64,000 nt of DNA from Muricea muricata (GCA_963855995.1 OY979717.1:38622680-38686679), one strand, 5' to 3'. Shown: positions 35,321 through 46,615, counted from the first letter of the stretch. The notes: generated from the sequence alone by a model not told the origin. Made by a program: numbers and translations.

Positions 35321-36321
35321 CATCCGTGCTTGGATGAATTACTTCACTTTGACATTTAGAGCACTGGGCAGAAATCGCATTGCGTCAACACCAGTCACCA
35401 GCCATTGCAATGCTCTGTTTTAATTAAACAGTCAGATTCCCCTTGTTTGTTCCAGTTCTAAGTTGGTTGCTAATCGCCTGCCGAATCGACCTGAGGGTCA
35501 CAGCTGAGCCTATCCACACGAAGTCCCTTTGCAGTCTGACATCGACGCACGGCAAGCCATGCATCTCTGTCAGCCCACGGCAAGTCCTCACGCTTTAAGT
35601 CCCAGCCCGACAGACCCAAATCTTGGAGCCAATCCTTTTCCTGAAGTTACAGATCTATTTTACCAACTTCCCTTACCTACATTCTTCTATCAACTAGAGG
35701 CTGCTCACCTTGAAGACCTGCTGCAGTTACGAGTACGACCAGACAACAAAATAAACGACCCGCTCAGATTTTCAAGGGCCGGCGAAAGCACACCAGACTC
35801 CACAAGAAGTGTGGGGCTTTACCAGACTCCACAAGAAGTGTGGGGCTTTACCAGACGTGAAACTCTATTTTGTTCCGACGGCCGAATATATGTGCGACGG
35901 TTGAGCACCATCGATTTTCAGGGCTAGTTGATTCGGCAGGTGAGTTGTTACACACTCCTCAGTAAATTCTGATTTTCATGGCCAACGTCCTGCTGTCAAT
36001 ATCAACTAACATCTTTTGTGAAATCTGATGAGCGTCGACTTTAGCACCTTAACTTGGCGTTCGGTTCATCCCGCATCGCCAGTTCTGCTTACCAAAAATC
36101 GCCCACTAAGAGCTCGCATTCGACTGTCTGGCTTCAATCAAGCAAGTCAGACTTCTTACCAGTTTAAATCTCAAGAATAGGTTAAGGTCATTTTGACCCT
36201 TAGATTTCTAATCATTCGCTTTACCTGATAAAACTGCATGTTGAACTCCAGCTTTCCTGAGGGAAACTTCCGAGGGAACCAGCTACTAGATGGTTCGATT
36301 AGTCTTTCACCGCTATACCCG
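35321..36321 (-). pseudogene. 28S rRNA pseudogene, segment upstream of R2
   Basis: The minus strand reads GGGTATAGCGGTGAAAGACT, then AATCGAACCATCTAGTAGCT, GAGTGTGTAACAACTCACC and finally GTTTAATTAAAACAGAGCA and GATTTCTGCCCAGTGCTC. It joins the 5.8S directly: ITS2 and roughly the first kilobase of 28S are missing. A 29 bp tandem duplication and many transitions mark decay. Confidence 0.93.
35792..35849. repeat. 29 bp tandem duplication in 28S pseudogene
   Basis: The unit starting ACCAGACTCCACAAGAAGTG occurs twice back to back, followed by a partial third ACCAGAC. It lies in a 28S stretch that is a variable domain in normal genes. Confidence 0.95.
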
Positions 36322-36458
36322 CATGCTCCCGGTGTAATCAAGAGCGCCATTTGCATTCAAAGATTCGATGATTCACTGAATTTTGCAATCAGAACTGCGT
36401 ATCACAGCTGGCTGCGTTCTTCATCGATGCACGAGCCAAGAGATCCACCGTTAAAATT
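36322..36458 (-). pseudogene. 5.8S rRNA pseudogene
   Basis: The minus strand reads AACGGTGGATCTCTTGGCTC, GTGCATCGATGAAGAACGCA and TTCAGTGAATCATCGAATC, then AATGGCGCTCTTG. The 3' end is cut short where 28S sequence begins. The usual TGCGATA..TAGTGTGAATTGCAG stretch is changed here (TGTGATACGCAGTTCTGATT), disturbing the helix that pairs with 28S. Confidence 0.93.
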
Positions 36459-36690
36459 TATATACACATTTCGTTCACATGCAACAACAGCACAGTTACC
36501 CAATGAGAAGAGAAATAAAAAAGGCCGAGGAACGGCCCGTCTCGAGGTAACTTTTAACGAGAAAGCAACCTCAACACGCCATCCACCCATTTAAGAATGG
36601 CAGCCGTCCACCTCCCTTTGGTTTGTGAGGTTCACAGAGTATTTCGAATGCAAGGGTGCATAACCGCGTTGCGATCAACAAGAGATGCGA
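36459..36690 (-). other. ITS1 of rDNA pseudogene
   Basis: This 232 bp spacer lies between the 18S 3' end and the 5.8S 5' end. There is no similarity to other parts of the window. Confidence 0.8.
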
Positions 36691-38500
36691 TGATGATCCT
36701 TGTGCAGGTTCACGTACGGAAACCATGTTACGACTATTACTTCCTCGAAATGATCAAGTTTGACCAACTTTTTGACGTCCATCGGATTGGCCGAAACTCA
36801 TCTAACAGTGCCAACCAGGAGGCTTCACTAAACCATTCACTTGGTAGTAGAGACAGGCTGTGTGTACAAAGGGCGGGGACGTAATCAACGTGAGCTGATG
36901 ACTCGCGCTTATTAGGAACTCCTGGTTCAAGATCAAGAATTACAATGATCTATTTCACAGCATGACGATGATTCACAAGATTACCCACATCTTTTGGTGA
37001 AGGAACGACTCGTTGCCATCGTCAGTGTAGCGTGCGTGCGGCCCAGGACATCTAAGGGCATCACAGACCTGTTATTGCCTTCCTGACTTTGGTTAAACAC
37101 GCAACAGTCCCTCTAAGAAGTCGAGAGCGATTCGAAAATCGTCTGACTATTTAGCAGGTCAAGGTCTTGTTCATTAACGGAATTAACCAGACAAATCACT
37201 CCACCAACTAAGAACGGCGATGCACCACCACCCATAGAATCAAGAAAGATCTCTCAATCTGTGAATCCTTACTATGTCTGGACCTGGTGAGTTTTCCCAT
37301 GTTGAGTCAAATTAAGCCGCAGGCTCCACTCATGGTGGTGCCTTTCCGTCAATTCCATTAAGTTTCAGTTTTCCAACCATACTTCCTCTAAAACCCAAAA
37401 ACTTTGGTTTCCCATAAGGTGCCAACGAGGTCATCAAATAACACTCGCTGATCCCTAGTCGGCATTGTTTATGGTTAGAACTAGGACGGTATCTGATCGT
37501 CTTCAATCCTCTAACTTTCGTTCTTGATTAATGAAAACATTCTTGGCAAATGCTTTCGCATTAGTTCGTCTTTCGTAAATCCAATGCCCCCCATTGTCCA
37601 TATTAATCATTACTTCGGTTCCAGAAACCAATGGAATATATAACCAAAGTCCTATTCCATTATTCCATGTTTATGTATCCAAGCACAAGCCTGCTTTGAA
37701 CACTCTAATTTTTTCAAAGTAAGCATCGCGTATCCAACGCAGACTCAGTTAAGAGCACGCAAAGTCTGTGCAAAGAAAGCCAACGCCGACAGTGACATAC
37801 CTTACGGCTGACTGTTGGCGTCGATCCTGAAATCCAACTACGAGCTTTTTAACTGAAACAACTTTACAATACGCTATTGGAGCTGGAATTACCACGGCTG
37901 CCCTTCAATTCTTCTGCCCACCAGACTTGCCCTTCAATTAATCCTCGTTAAGAGATTTAGATTGTACTCATTCCAATTACAAGACTACAAAAAAGCCCTG
38001 TATTGTTATTTTTTGTCACTACCTCCCCATGTCAGGATTGGGTAATTTGCATGCCTGCTGCCTTCCTTGGATGTGGTAGCCGTTTCTCAGGCTCCCTCTC
38101 CGGAATCGAACCCTAATTTTCCGTCACTCGTTGCAACCATGGTAAGCCACTTCCTTACCATCGACAGTTTATAGGGCAGAAATTTGAATGAAACATCGCT
38201 GCCACAACAGAGAAGGCCATGCGATTCAAACAGTTACTATGAATCACCAAGTGAGGAGTGGCCGCAAAGCCGCATTGGTTTTTAATCTAATAAATACATC
38301 CCTTCCACGACAGTCTGGACTTTTCGCATGTATTAGCTCTAGAATTACTACGGTTATCCAAGTAGTAAGAGAGTACAATCAAATAAACGATAACTGATTT
38401 AATAAGCCATTCACAGTTTCACAGTACAAGTGCTTATTCTTAGACATGCATGACTTAATCTTTTAGACAAGCATATGATACTGGCAGGATTAACCAGTTA
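36691..38500 (-). pseudogene. 18S rRNA pseudogene, near full length
   Basis: The 5' end AACTGGTTAATCCTGCCAG is at 38500 and the 3' end GTGAACCTGCACAAGGATCA at about 36691, 1.81 kb in all, the usual length. It is clearly metazoan and anthozoan-like in the variable region GTGCTCTTAACTGAG. Universally conserved bases are altered: the 530 loop GTGCCAGCAGCCGCGGTAA is replaced and lengthened (37889-37935), the decoding-region 3' end reads ACATGG instead of ACAAGG, and GAACGAGACC reads GAACAAGACC. Many changes are C to T or G to A. It cannot make a working ribosome. Confidence 0.95.
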
Positions 38501-39160
38501 ATTTTGCTGCAAAACAGTATGCGCACACATGACGAGGAAAGCCAAACAAATGAACGAACAATTGAATGAACGAACAACTGCATGGGTACGTGTAATGTGT
38601 AGCACACTTTTTTATACTCCTTCCAACCAACTACGAACTAACTCGCTGTGTCGTAGTCGTCTCTATGTGTTTGCCACATCCTCAACAGCGCTCTGTGCGA
38701 GCACAACGCAAGCGCAGCAGTAGCACATGCTCGAGTCACACACAAGGAGACGGCCAGTAGGTGACGTGCCCTCGACCTCGCATCAGTCGCTTGACAAAAA
38801 GTCTGACCATGGGCCATGAGCCACAACATCCTTTTTGCATGCATATAACACATGAATATATGCAGCCAAAGACCGTTCACTCAAAAGCTGACAAGAGAAG
38901 CGAGAGTGTGAGCCACATTATACATATAAATCATTACATGCATGCAGCCAAAGTCCTTTATGCCATGTCGGGCGAACAATGTTCCCGACCCCAACAAAAA
39001 CGTGAGGCATGTGCCACACGCTTGTGGCATGAAAGACAACCATCGCACATTTTGTGCGGTGTTGAGTATGTTCCATACGTCTCTCCCTCCCTCCCTCGCT
39101 GGCTCGAGTCGCTGCTTACCCTTGTGTGCCTTTCCTTCCATTTTCCAACCCACGCAAGTC
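38501..39160. other. Spacer upstream of 18S (possible 5' external spacer remnant)
   Basis: This 660 bp lies 5' of the 18S pseudogene on its transcribed strand and could be the old external transcribed spacer. It has simple repeats (GAACGAACAA near 38550, CTCCCTCCCTCC near 39085) and three copies of a GCATGCAGCCAAAG-like phrase near 38855-38950. No gene is seen. Confidence 0.5.
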
Positions 39161-39300
39161 TGTAAATAGTTGATATTAATAACATTTATGATCAGGTCTT
39201 AGGTAACCTGTGGGGGCGGGAATAGTTCCAGTTGTTGTTAATTTAATGGTGGACATATTGCCGAGGTTATATTAATACACGAAATAAACGTAACTTTACA
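39161..39300 (+). repeat. Gypsy 5' LTR (140 bp)
   Basis: It starts TGTAAATAGTTGATATTAAT and ends ACGTAACTTTACA. It is very short for a Gypsy LTR. An AATAAA-like AAATAAACG near the end could serve as polyadenylation signal. Confidence 0.97.
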
Positions 39301-39301
39301 G

Positions 39302-39320
39302 TGGTGACAGCGGTGATTTT
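39302..39320 (+). promoter_or_regulatory. Primer-binding-site-like sequence
   Basis: TGGTGACAGCGGTGATTTT begins one base after the LTR. TGGTGAC fits the 3' end of a tRNA ending GTCACCA, such as tRNA-Trp, but only the first bases are convincing. Confidence 0.45.
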
Positions 39321-39328
39321 TATCAGAA

Positions 39329-40246
39329 ATGGCAGATAATAAACAAGACCGGTTTAGTGGAACCGGAGATGTTGATCTGTAGTTGATGAGAATGAAATTT
39401 TATTGTTCTACAAAAAAATTTGAGGGCAAACACGAAGCACATGCGATTGCCAGCAAGCTCGAAGAAGCCGCATTCTTGTGTATTGCCAGGCTGTCAGATG
39501 AAGACCAAGACGATCCAGATAAAGTGAAAGCAGCACTGAAGAAGAAATTCAACAAGGCAGCAGTGGACCACGAAAAAGCTGTTGATGAACTGCGACGTTT
39601 AAAGCGAAAAAATGGCGAAACCCCAGCGCAGTTAACGTGGCGACTTGAGAAACTCATGGGCAAAGCGTATCCGGAATTATGCGACTCAAAAGACGCAGCG
39701 GCAAAGAACACCCACCTCCAAATGCTACAAGACACCTTTGTAGGAGCCATCGACGAAGAAATGAGCCAAAGGCTTAAGACAAACCCCAAGCATCGCGAGT
39801 TAGACCTGACGAAATTGGCAGAAGAACTAGAGCGCCTGGAATTAATTTATCACCAAACAACCCCTCAGCTGAATAATATTCGTCAATCGGGAGGGAACCA
39901 GGGCAGCTGTCTAAGAGAAATCATTCAGAAAGAGTTAGCTGCAGCTTTAGCAAAGGAAAATGCAGAAACGACTACACAAGAGCGTGACCACCAAAGAAAC
40001 CAAGTTGGGTTTCTTGGAAACAAACAGAGAAAAACAAAATATTCACCAAGGGAGCGTAACCCCAGGAATCAAGGATGTTTCCATTGCCAGTCAACAGAAC
40101 ATTTTAGGAAGAACTGCCCTTTTCGAAATCTTTGCCAACGTTGTTGGAAGAAAGGACATTCTGCACCCTTATGTAATGCACCACATCCGTCTCCACCACC
40201 AGCTTTAAACTCCCAAGCGGCTGGGAACAACCAACAGTCAAAATAA
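39329..40246 (+). pseudogene. Gypsy gag with CCHC knuckles and early stop
   Basis: Gag forms the particle and binds RNA. The natural ATG is probably 39329 (MADNKQDRFSG), but codon 18 is TAG (39380-39382), most simply a CAG to TAG change; the rest, 39383-40246, is open. The capsid region is rich in charged helices (AAVDHEKAVDELRRLKRK). Two zinc knuckles close together near the end, CFHCQSTEHFRKNC and CQRCWKKGHSAPLC, have CX2CX4HX4C spacing. The stop TAA (40244-40246) lies in the loop of a frameshift stem. Confidence 0.85.
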
Positions 40247-42849
40247 ACTCGTTCTCAGCCGCGAACAACTTTATAAAATTGCAAGGAAATGTACATCACC
40301 CAGACAGTGACATTTTTTTGTTTGACCATGACTTTATTTGTGACTCTGGAGCAGAAGTGTCAGTTGTCCCAATTGAGCTGGTACGAAAACATGGATTACC
40401 TGTACATCCAACGGGAAAACGGGTGGAAATGGCAAATGGAACTGATGCAAATTGTCAGGGAGTAGTTGAACTATTGGTCAAGGTAGGATCGAAGATGTGT
40501 CGGTTAAATTTTTTAGTAGTTGGTGGAGTAAAAATGGGGATTTTGGGCCTGGATGCGATGGGAAAGTTAGGTGTGGTGTTAAATACCACAGAGAAATTGG
40601 TAACACTGACAGGTACACACTTAAAAGATTTAGGGGAGGAAAAGGCCGAAATTCACGAAAGTCCCTCTAAATGTTATCACATACGGCTTATACAAAGTTG
40701 TGACATTCAGCCATTCGAAGAGAGATTTATTTGGGGGAAATTTGAAGATAAAAATGCCCATATTACAAACGATGCATATATCGAAGCTACTGAACATTTT
40801 CAAGAGAGAACTGGGCTTCTGACAGCCCCAATAAAATTGTCACCTGACATGATAGAAAAGGACAAAAAAATCCCAATTTGTGTACTGAATGTTACAGATA
40901 AGCCTGTCCGGGTTTTTCGGGAACAAACAGCTGCAACAATTCAAGAACTTCTGGTTACACACTCGGTTGCACAAGTGGCAACAACCCCCCCCACAGAGGA
41001 AAGGGAACATTGTGTGGAATATAACCCTATGTCTGAAATTTTAGTGGGTGAGGAACTGTCTAGTGAGCAAAAGGAAAAATTAGAAACCCTGATCAATCAG
41101 AACAAAACCGTTTTTGATTTCCCAGGAAATCAAGGTTATACCGCTACAATAGAACATACTATACCGACAGGAGAGGCTGAACCTATCATGTGTCGACCCC
41201 GACGCCACAACCTAGGATTCACCCAAAAGATAAATGAAGCAGTAGAGAAGCATGTAGAAGCTGGGCATTTAACCCCATCAAATTCACCTTGGGCTTTTCC
41301 AATTGTGCCTGTGCTCAAACCAGACAAAACGGTTAGATTGTGCGTTGACTACAGACCATTGAACAAAATCACTCGGAATGACCCATTCCCAACAGGGAAT
41401 TTACAAGAAGTTTTAGATAATCTTGCTGGTGCTAACTATTTCAGTGTGATAGACTTAGCCCAAGGCTATCTGCAAGTTCCATTGGCAGAAAAAGACAGAC
41501 CTAAAACAGCATTTAGGTCCCCAACAGGGTTTTGGGAATGGACCAGAATGCCCTATGGTCTAAAGGGAAGCCCAGCAACATTTTCTAGATTGATGCATAA
41601 AGTTCTAGGTCACATCCCACCCAGCAGATTAGCACTGTATATGGATGATATTTGCATTATTAGCAAAACTTTTGAAGAACATTTAGTAAACCTTCAAGAA
41701 GTGTTCGATGCAATAAATGTGCATGGCTTCAAAATTAAAGCAAAAAAATGCTTACTTGCCATGAAGGAAGTAACTTTTTTGGGACACAAGTTAAACAGAC
41801 ATGGGGTGAAACCAGCAGAACAAAAAGTGCAGGCCATCACCAACTGGCCAGCACCAACCAGTGTAAAAGAAGTGCAAGTGTTTCTGGGTGCAGTTGGTTG
41901 GTATCGTAAGTTTATAAAGAATTTTAGCACAGTCGCTCGACCATTGACCAGACTTTTAGAGAAAGAAGTGAAGTTTACATGGGAAAGAGTGAGGAAGAAT
42001 CTTTCAAAACATTAAAGCATGCATTAACTACTGCTCCGGTACTTTCCCATCCCAATCCCAACCACCCATTTCTTGTTACAACAGATGCTAGTAAGGTTGG
42101 ACTTGGTGGCGAACTATCCCAAGTTGATTCTCAAGGGCACATCCATCCAGTAGCTTATTTCAGTCGGGCACTAACCAAAAGAGAACGGTCATATCCAACT
42201 TATGATAAAGAGGTGATGGCAATGCGGGACACATTGAAACATTTCAGATATTACCTTTTAGGTGCAAGAATTGTTTTAAAAACTGATCATAAGCCACTCC
42301 TGAAACTCCTAGAGCAGAAGGATCCATTTGGCAGAAGAGCAACAATGACACGTGACATCAGCGAATTTGAACTATATATAGAATTCATACGAGGTCGGGA
42401 CAATTTTATGGCTGATGCGTTAAGCAGGTTAGGCTGGAACACTCAACTACCACAGGATGATAACCCTAGTGTCGTGGCGGCCATAGTGTCTAAAAAACCA
42501 GAGGAACATTCCACCCTCAATGAATTGGATATTGATCAGGAAGAATTCCGTGCCAAACAGGAAGAAGATCCAATACTGAAACCGTATCTCTCAGTTCATA
42601 GAAACGAGGTAGGACTAGCAATACTTGAAGGTCAAGGTCAAGTGCTGGTCCCTGCTCTTTTCATCCTGACTGTGTTATCATTGGCACACGATGCAGCAGC
42701 ACATCAAGGCCCCAAAAAGATGTTAGCAAGGCTTGAACCCCATTACTGGTGGCCTAACATGAAAGCAGAAATAGAGAACTATGCGAAAAGTTGCAAACAA
42801 TGTGGTGCCACGCTTGCACAAGGACATCGAAATGCACCAATACATCAGT
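40177..42849 (+). pseudogene. Gypsy pol: protease, reverse transcriptase, RNase H, integrase zinc region
   Basis: Pol is reached by -1 frameshift. Protease active site is ICDSGAEVSVVP (about 40335). RT shows VRLCVDYRPLNKI (41330-41370), the first catalytic Asp in SVIDLAQGYLQV (about 41450) and the YMDDICII active site (41639-41660). A lost G in the GGG run near 41981 shifts the frame; RNase H continues with TTDASKVGLGG (about 42080) and KTDHKPLLKLL. The integrase HHCC region follows, with H...H in HDAAAHQGPKK and CKQCG (42690-42800). A TGA at 42849-42851 ends it. Confidence 0.92.
40204..40262 (+). promoter_or_regulatory. -1 ribosomal frameshift signal: T TTA AAC plus stem-loop
   Basis: In the gag frame the codons are GCT TTA AAC, giving a correctly phased slippery heptamer TTTAAAC at 40204-40210. 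After a 6 nt spacer, GCGGCTGGGAAC (40217-40228) pairs with GTTCTCAGCCGC (40251-40262): 12 pairs with one G-U. The 22 nt loop contains the gag stop. The pol frame is -1 and open from 40177, so it overlaps gag by 70 nt. Confidence 0.85.
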
Positions 42850-42862
42850 GACCACGAGAAAT

Positions 42863-43612
42863 GAAACAATTCGCATTGATAAAAGCAGATCTAAAAGGTC
42901 CCTTGCCCAGGACAAAAGAATGGTATGATAACATATAATAGTGATCACAGACCCAACCACAAAATATGCAGAAATGCACCCGATTCGAGGGCAGACGAGT
43001 GACGTGGTGTGCAGAGTTATTAAAGGTTGAATTTCGCGCTATGGTTTACCAAGAAAGTTACATTCGGACAACGGACCTTGCTTCATAAGTACAAGCTTTC
43101 AGCAATTTTGTACAAACCACAGCATCGAACATACCTTAAGCCCGCCATACCGACCGCAGGCAAATGCGGGAGTAGAGAGAATCAATCGTACAATGGGGGA
43201 AGCGTTGACCAAGCTAGTGAATAAACACCAAAAGGAATGGTCTGAACATCTACCGAATGTACAATTAGCGTATAATTCAGCGGAACATGCAAGTACTGGA
43301 GTTTCGCCTTATGAACTTGTCTATAAGGAACATCCTCGTTCTAAGTTTGAAATGTTAACAGAGAAAATATCACCAACAACAATGGAAGCAAAGAACGATC
43401 GAATAAAAGGCGAGGCAGCTGAGTTATTGAGACAAGTGGTAGAATCTGATCTGAAGGCATCAGAGAAGCGCAGACAACAGTATAACAAGAAATGTTCGTT
43501 TAAGCCACTGTCAATTGGCTCACAAGTATGGAAACGCAACATGAGAGCAAAAACGTTTGCAGATCGATGGGTGGGTCCTTACGTTATAATCAGACCTACC
43601 TCAATGACATGA
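42863..43612 (+). pseudogene. Gypsy integrase core and C-terminus, heavily broken
   Basis: The core is in pieces: ADLKGPLP around the first Asp (42885), a shifted LHSDNGPCF around the second Asp (43056-43082), and PYRPQANAGVERINR with the catalytic Glu (43150-43190). The C-terminal open frame 43193-43612 reads VQLAYNSAEHASTGVSPYEL and WVGPYVI, a chromo/GPY-like end. At least three frame changes and a stop separate these. Confidence 0.85.
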
Positions 43613-43852
43613 ACCTCATATGTTATCCGGTTGAAGAGCAGACACAAAGAAGATATTGTGCACTACAACTACTTAAAGCCATATCAGGTGCGTCCAGAAC
43701 AGGTCGAAAACCCGAAGAAGAATCCACGAGGTTTGCCCAGGGACGATCCTCTATCAGAAAGTAGTGACGACAGCGAAATTGAAATCAGAAGTAACAATGA
43801 TCGGAGATATCCTGAGCGAAGAAGAAGACCACCGGACAGATATACATGTGAT

Positions 43853-43866
43853 TAGGAAGGGAGTGG
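43853..43866 (+). promoter_or_regulatory. Polypurine tract
   Basis: TAGGAAGGGAGTGG lies directly before the 3' LTR. It would prime plus-strand DNA synthesis. Confidence 0.8.
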
Positions 43867-44006
43867 TGTAAATAGTTGATATTAATAACATTTATGATCA
43901 GGTCTTAGGCAACCTGTGGGGGTGGGAATAGTTCCAGTTGTTGTTAATTTAATGGCGGACATATTGCCGAGGTTATATTACTACACGAAATAAACGTAAC
44001 TTTACA
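43867..44006 (+). repeat. Gypsy 3' LTR (140 bp)
   Basis: It is identical to the 5' LTR except four changes (T/C, C/T, T/C and A/C), about 2.9 percent. Confidence 0.97.
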
Positions 44007-44054
44007 AGTCCGTCTGACCAACGACAGTGATGAACGAAAGTGCGTTTCAGGAAG

Positions 44055-44625
44055 TTGACATTTTGAATTTTCAAATTACTAGGGATTTGTATTACAGAAG
44101 GAACTTTCAAAGTCCGAAATGAGTAGGCATTGACCAATTAATCGGAATTGGATGAAATTTAGTGTGAGGGACACATGCCGAATACAACCCCACACACAAA
44201 ATTTCAGTGGTGTACGTAATGTATTTGCAAAGAAAACGCATTTTCAATTTCGAAAATTACTAGGGATTTGTATTACGGAAAACTTTCAAAATACGAAATG
44301 AGTAGGCATTGACCAATTTATCAGAATTGCATCAAAGTTGGTATGGCAGTAGATGTGCTTGATACAACTCCACACAGAAAATTTTATTTGCGTACGTAAA
44401 GTATTTGCGGAGAAAACACATCTTCAATTTCGAAAATTACTGGGGATTTCTATTATGGAAACCTTTTAAAGCCCGAAATGAGTAGGCATTGACCAATTTA
44501 TCAGAATTGCATCAAATTTGCTATGGTAAGACAATTGCATAGTACAACCCAGCACACGAAATTTCAGAGGCGAATGTAAAGTAGTTCCAGACAAAAGACA
44601 TTTATAAATTTTGAAAATTACTTAG
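44055..44625. repeat. ~180 bp tandem repeat, three copies
   Basis: Landmark CATTGACCAATT occurs at about 44129, 44307 and 44487, and AAATTACT(A/G)GGGATTT recurs at the same spacing. Monomers differ at 15-25 percent of bases by eye. The sequence is unlike satellites A and B. Confidence 0.85.
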
Positions 44626-44739
44626 AATTGTCATGATGGGAAAATAATCAGTAATTGCTGGCAAAAATGTAAAGTAAGGTGAATTATAGCTTCAATCAGG
44701 TGAAATATCAGCAATTGACCTTTGAGAAAGCTGAGTAAA

Positions 44740-45850
44740 GCAAAAATAGTCTAGACTTCGTTATATATACAAAGTTATTGTGAGTACAATGTTGTTGGTA
44801 GTAAGAAAAAAGCCCATTATCAATAAATGCATTCACATATTCAACTTGAAATTGAAGATTTTGAAAGGTTAACACTAATTCAGCTCTAAAATCTTCATCA
44901 ACAGTCACACAAAGGTTGGTAATGCAAAAAATGCTCTTACTTACCTTTAGTTGTAAATTTATTGTGGATATAATATTGTAAATAAGGTGAAAATATGGGA
45001 TTTCAGAGCAAAAACCATCACAAATTAGTGCAACATATCCAAGGTAAAGTCAATTATGATCTGAAACAGGTGAAATACGAGGAAGTAAACTTTGAGAAAG
45101 GTACCTACAGCAAAATTAGTCTTCACTTTTTTGTAGATAGACAGTTAGAGGCAATTCAATGTTGTCCGGGGTCAGGAAAATACAGAATTTTCATAAACGC
45201 ATTCAAGCTAAAATTTCAAAATGACAAAGTATTTACTACTTATTGGTAGAATGTTCAAGAACAGTTACACAAATGATCCTAATGGAAAAAATAACCTTAA
45301 TTCTATTCAAGTACAATGTTATAGGCAATGTACTCTTGTACATAGACTGAAAACAGGGGATTTCACAGCAAAGTCCATCAGAAATTTATACAGAAAATAT
45401 AAAATATAGTAATTTTGAGACTACATTTCTTTCAAATTCATTCACTAGCCAATAACAAAGCTTATTAACCCAAAAATGGGACTTGTTTGGTTATATATAG
45501 ACAGTTCGAGGCAATGTTGTCCGCAGTCTGGAAAATACACAATTTTAATAAATGCATTCACATATTTAAGCTAACATTTCAAAATAACAAAGTATTTACC
45601 ACTCATTCATCTGTAGAATGTCCAAGAACAGTTACACAAATGTTCTTAATGGGAAAAATAACTTTAATTCTATTCAATTACAATGTCATAGACAATATAT
45701 ACTCTTGTACATAGACTGAAAACAGTGGATTTCACAGCAAAGTCCATCAGAAATTTACACAGAAAATATAAAGTGGGGTTATTTAGGGGCTACAGTTCTT
45801 TCAAATTCATTCATTAGCCATTAACAAAGCTTATGAACCTAACAATGGAA
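44740..45850. repeat. ~360 bp tandem repeat, three diverged copies
   Basis: The phrase AATAAATGCATTCACATATT and variants occur at about 44822, 45194 and 45552. The last two copies also share GGATTTCACAGCAAAGTCCA and ACTCTTGTACATAGACTGAA. Open frames here repeat with the units and are not genes. Confidence 0.82.
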
Positions 45851-46536
45851 CTTGTAAGCTTCTACATCGAAAATTTCTTGAAATTATCTCATATACATAC
45901 AAATGTAAACAAGATAATTTCAAGCAATATAAGAATATATTCGTGGTTAAGAGTGACAAAGAACACTGTGTGCTTAAAGAATTCAAGTGAAATTTCACTA
46001 ACATATGTAGGAGAGGATGCTTACATTACAAATAAATTTAGTGCCATGAATGGGACAAAGTACACCACATATACTAATTTAAAGATTCAGAAGAAGGCTT
46101 CAGACAAGTAATACATATAATAACGAAAGAAATACATATACAATTTCATTAGGTTATTGTTTTTAAGCTTTATATTTAGGGGAATTGCTATTAAAAATGG
46201 AAAAAACAACGTGGTCATGTTTGGGAAAAAATTTTATCTTTAATTTTTCACTACGGCTGCCATATTGCCTTCTTCTCCGAGTTGTTGTTTGACAAGGGGA
46301 GGAACATTTTACACTCGTGAAAAAATTCAATTTTCAAGTGCTTTGGGAAAGTCTCTGAACAAAATAAATTAATCTAAAGTAAGATAACGTTGTTTTCTAC
46401 AGTTTATGATAGAATTAGAATGTCCAGAAAGCGAAATAAATCGATTTTAGTAAAGGGTACGATATCATGCGTTGTAGCATTTAAGTGCGCATAATTTGCG
46501 AGTTTAATAGGATGCATATTTTTTAGTTTGAGTAAC
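45851..46536. other. AT-rich stretch, nothing recognised
   Basis: No gene or repeat is evident. One 92-codon frame (45833-46111) starts in the repeat and has no protein-like features. Confidence 0.5.
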
Positions 46537-46615
46537 TGTCGCGGGTCGCGGGTAAAAAGTCGCGGGTCGTGGGTAGAAAGTCGTGGGTCACGGGTGAAAA
46601 GTTGCAGGTCTGAAA
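46537..46615. repeat. 21 bp GC-rich minisatellite
   Basis: Three and a half units of GTCGCGGGTCGCGGGTAAAAA drift progressively to GTTGCAGGTCTGAAAAA. It is notably GC-rich against the AT-rich surroundings. Confidence 0.85.

Larger units (their letters stand above)
39161..44006 (+). mobile_element. Gypsy LTR retrotransposon, 4.85 kb
   Basis: Two 140 bp LTRs bound gag, protease, reverse transcriptase, RNase H and integrase in the Gypsy order. AGTC flanks both sides (39157-39160, 44007-44010), a 4 bp duplication. LTRs begin TG and end CA and differ at four positions, so the insertion is fairly old but the youngest-looking retroelement here. It sits about 660 bp upstream of the 18S pseudogene. 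Integrase is badly broken. Confidence 0.96.

Noticed and set aside
36171-38397. Protein-coding frames over the rDNA
   Set aside because: They lie within 18S, ITS1, 5.8S and 28S remnants and have no protein features.
39383-40246. TTG at 39383 as the real gag start
   Set aside because: ATG 39329 opens the same frame with a gag-like start and only a single TAG between; an early stop is the simpler reading.
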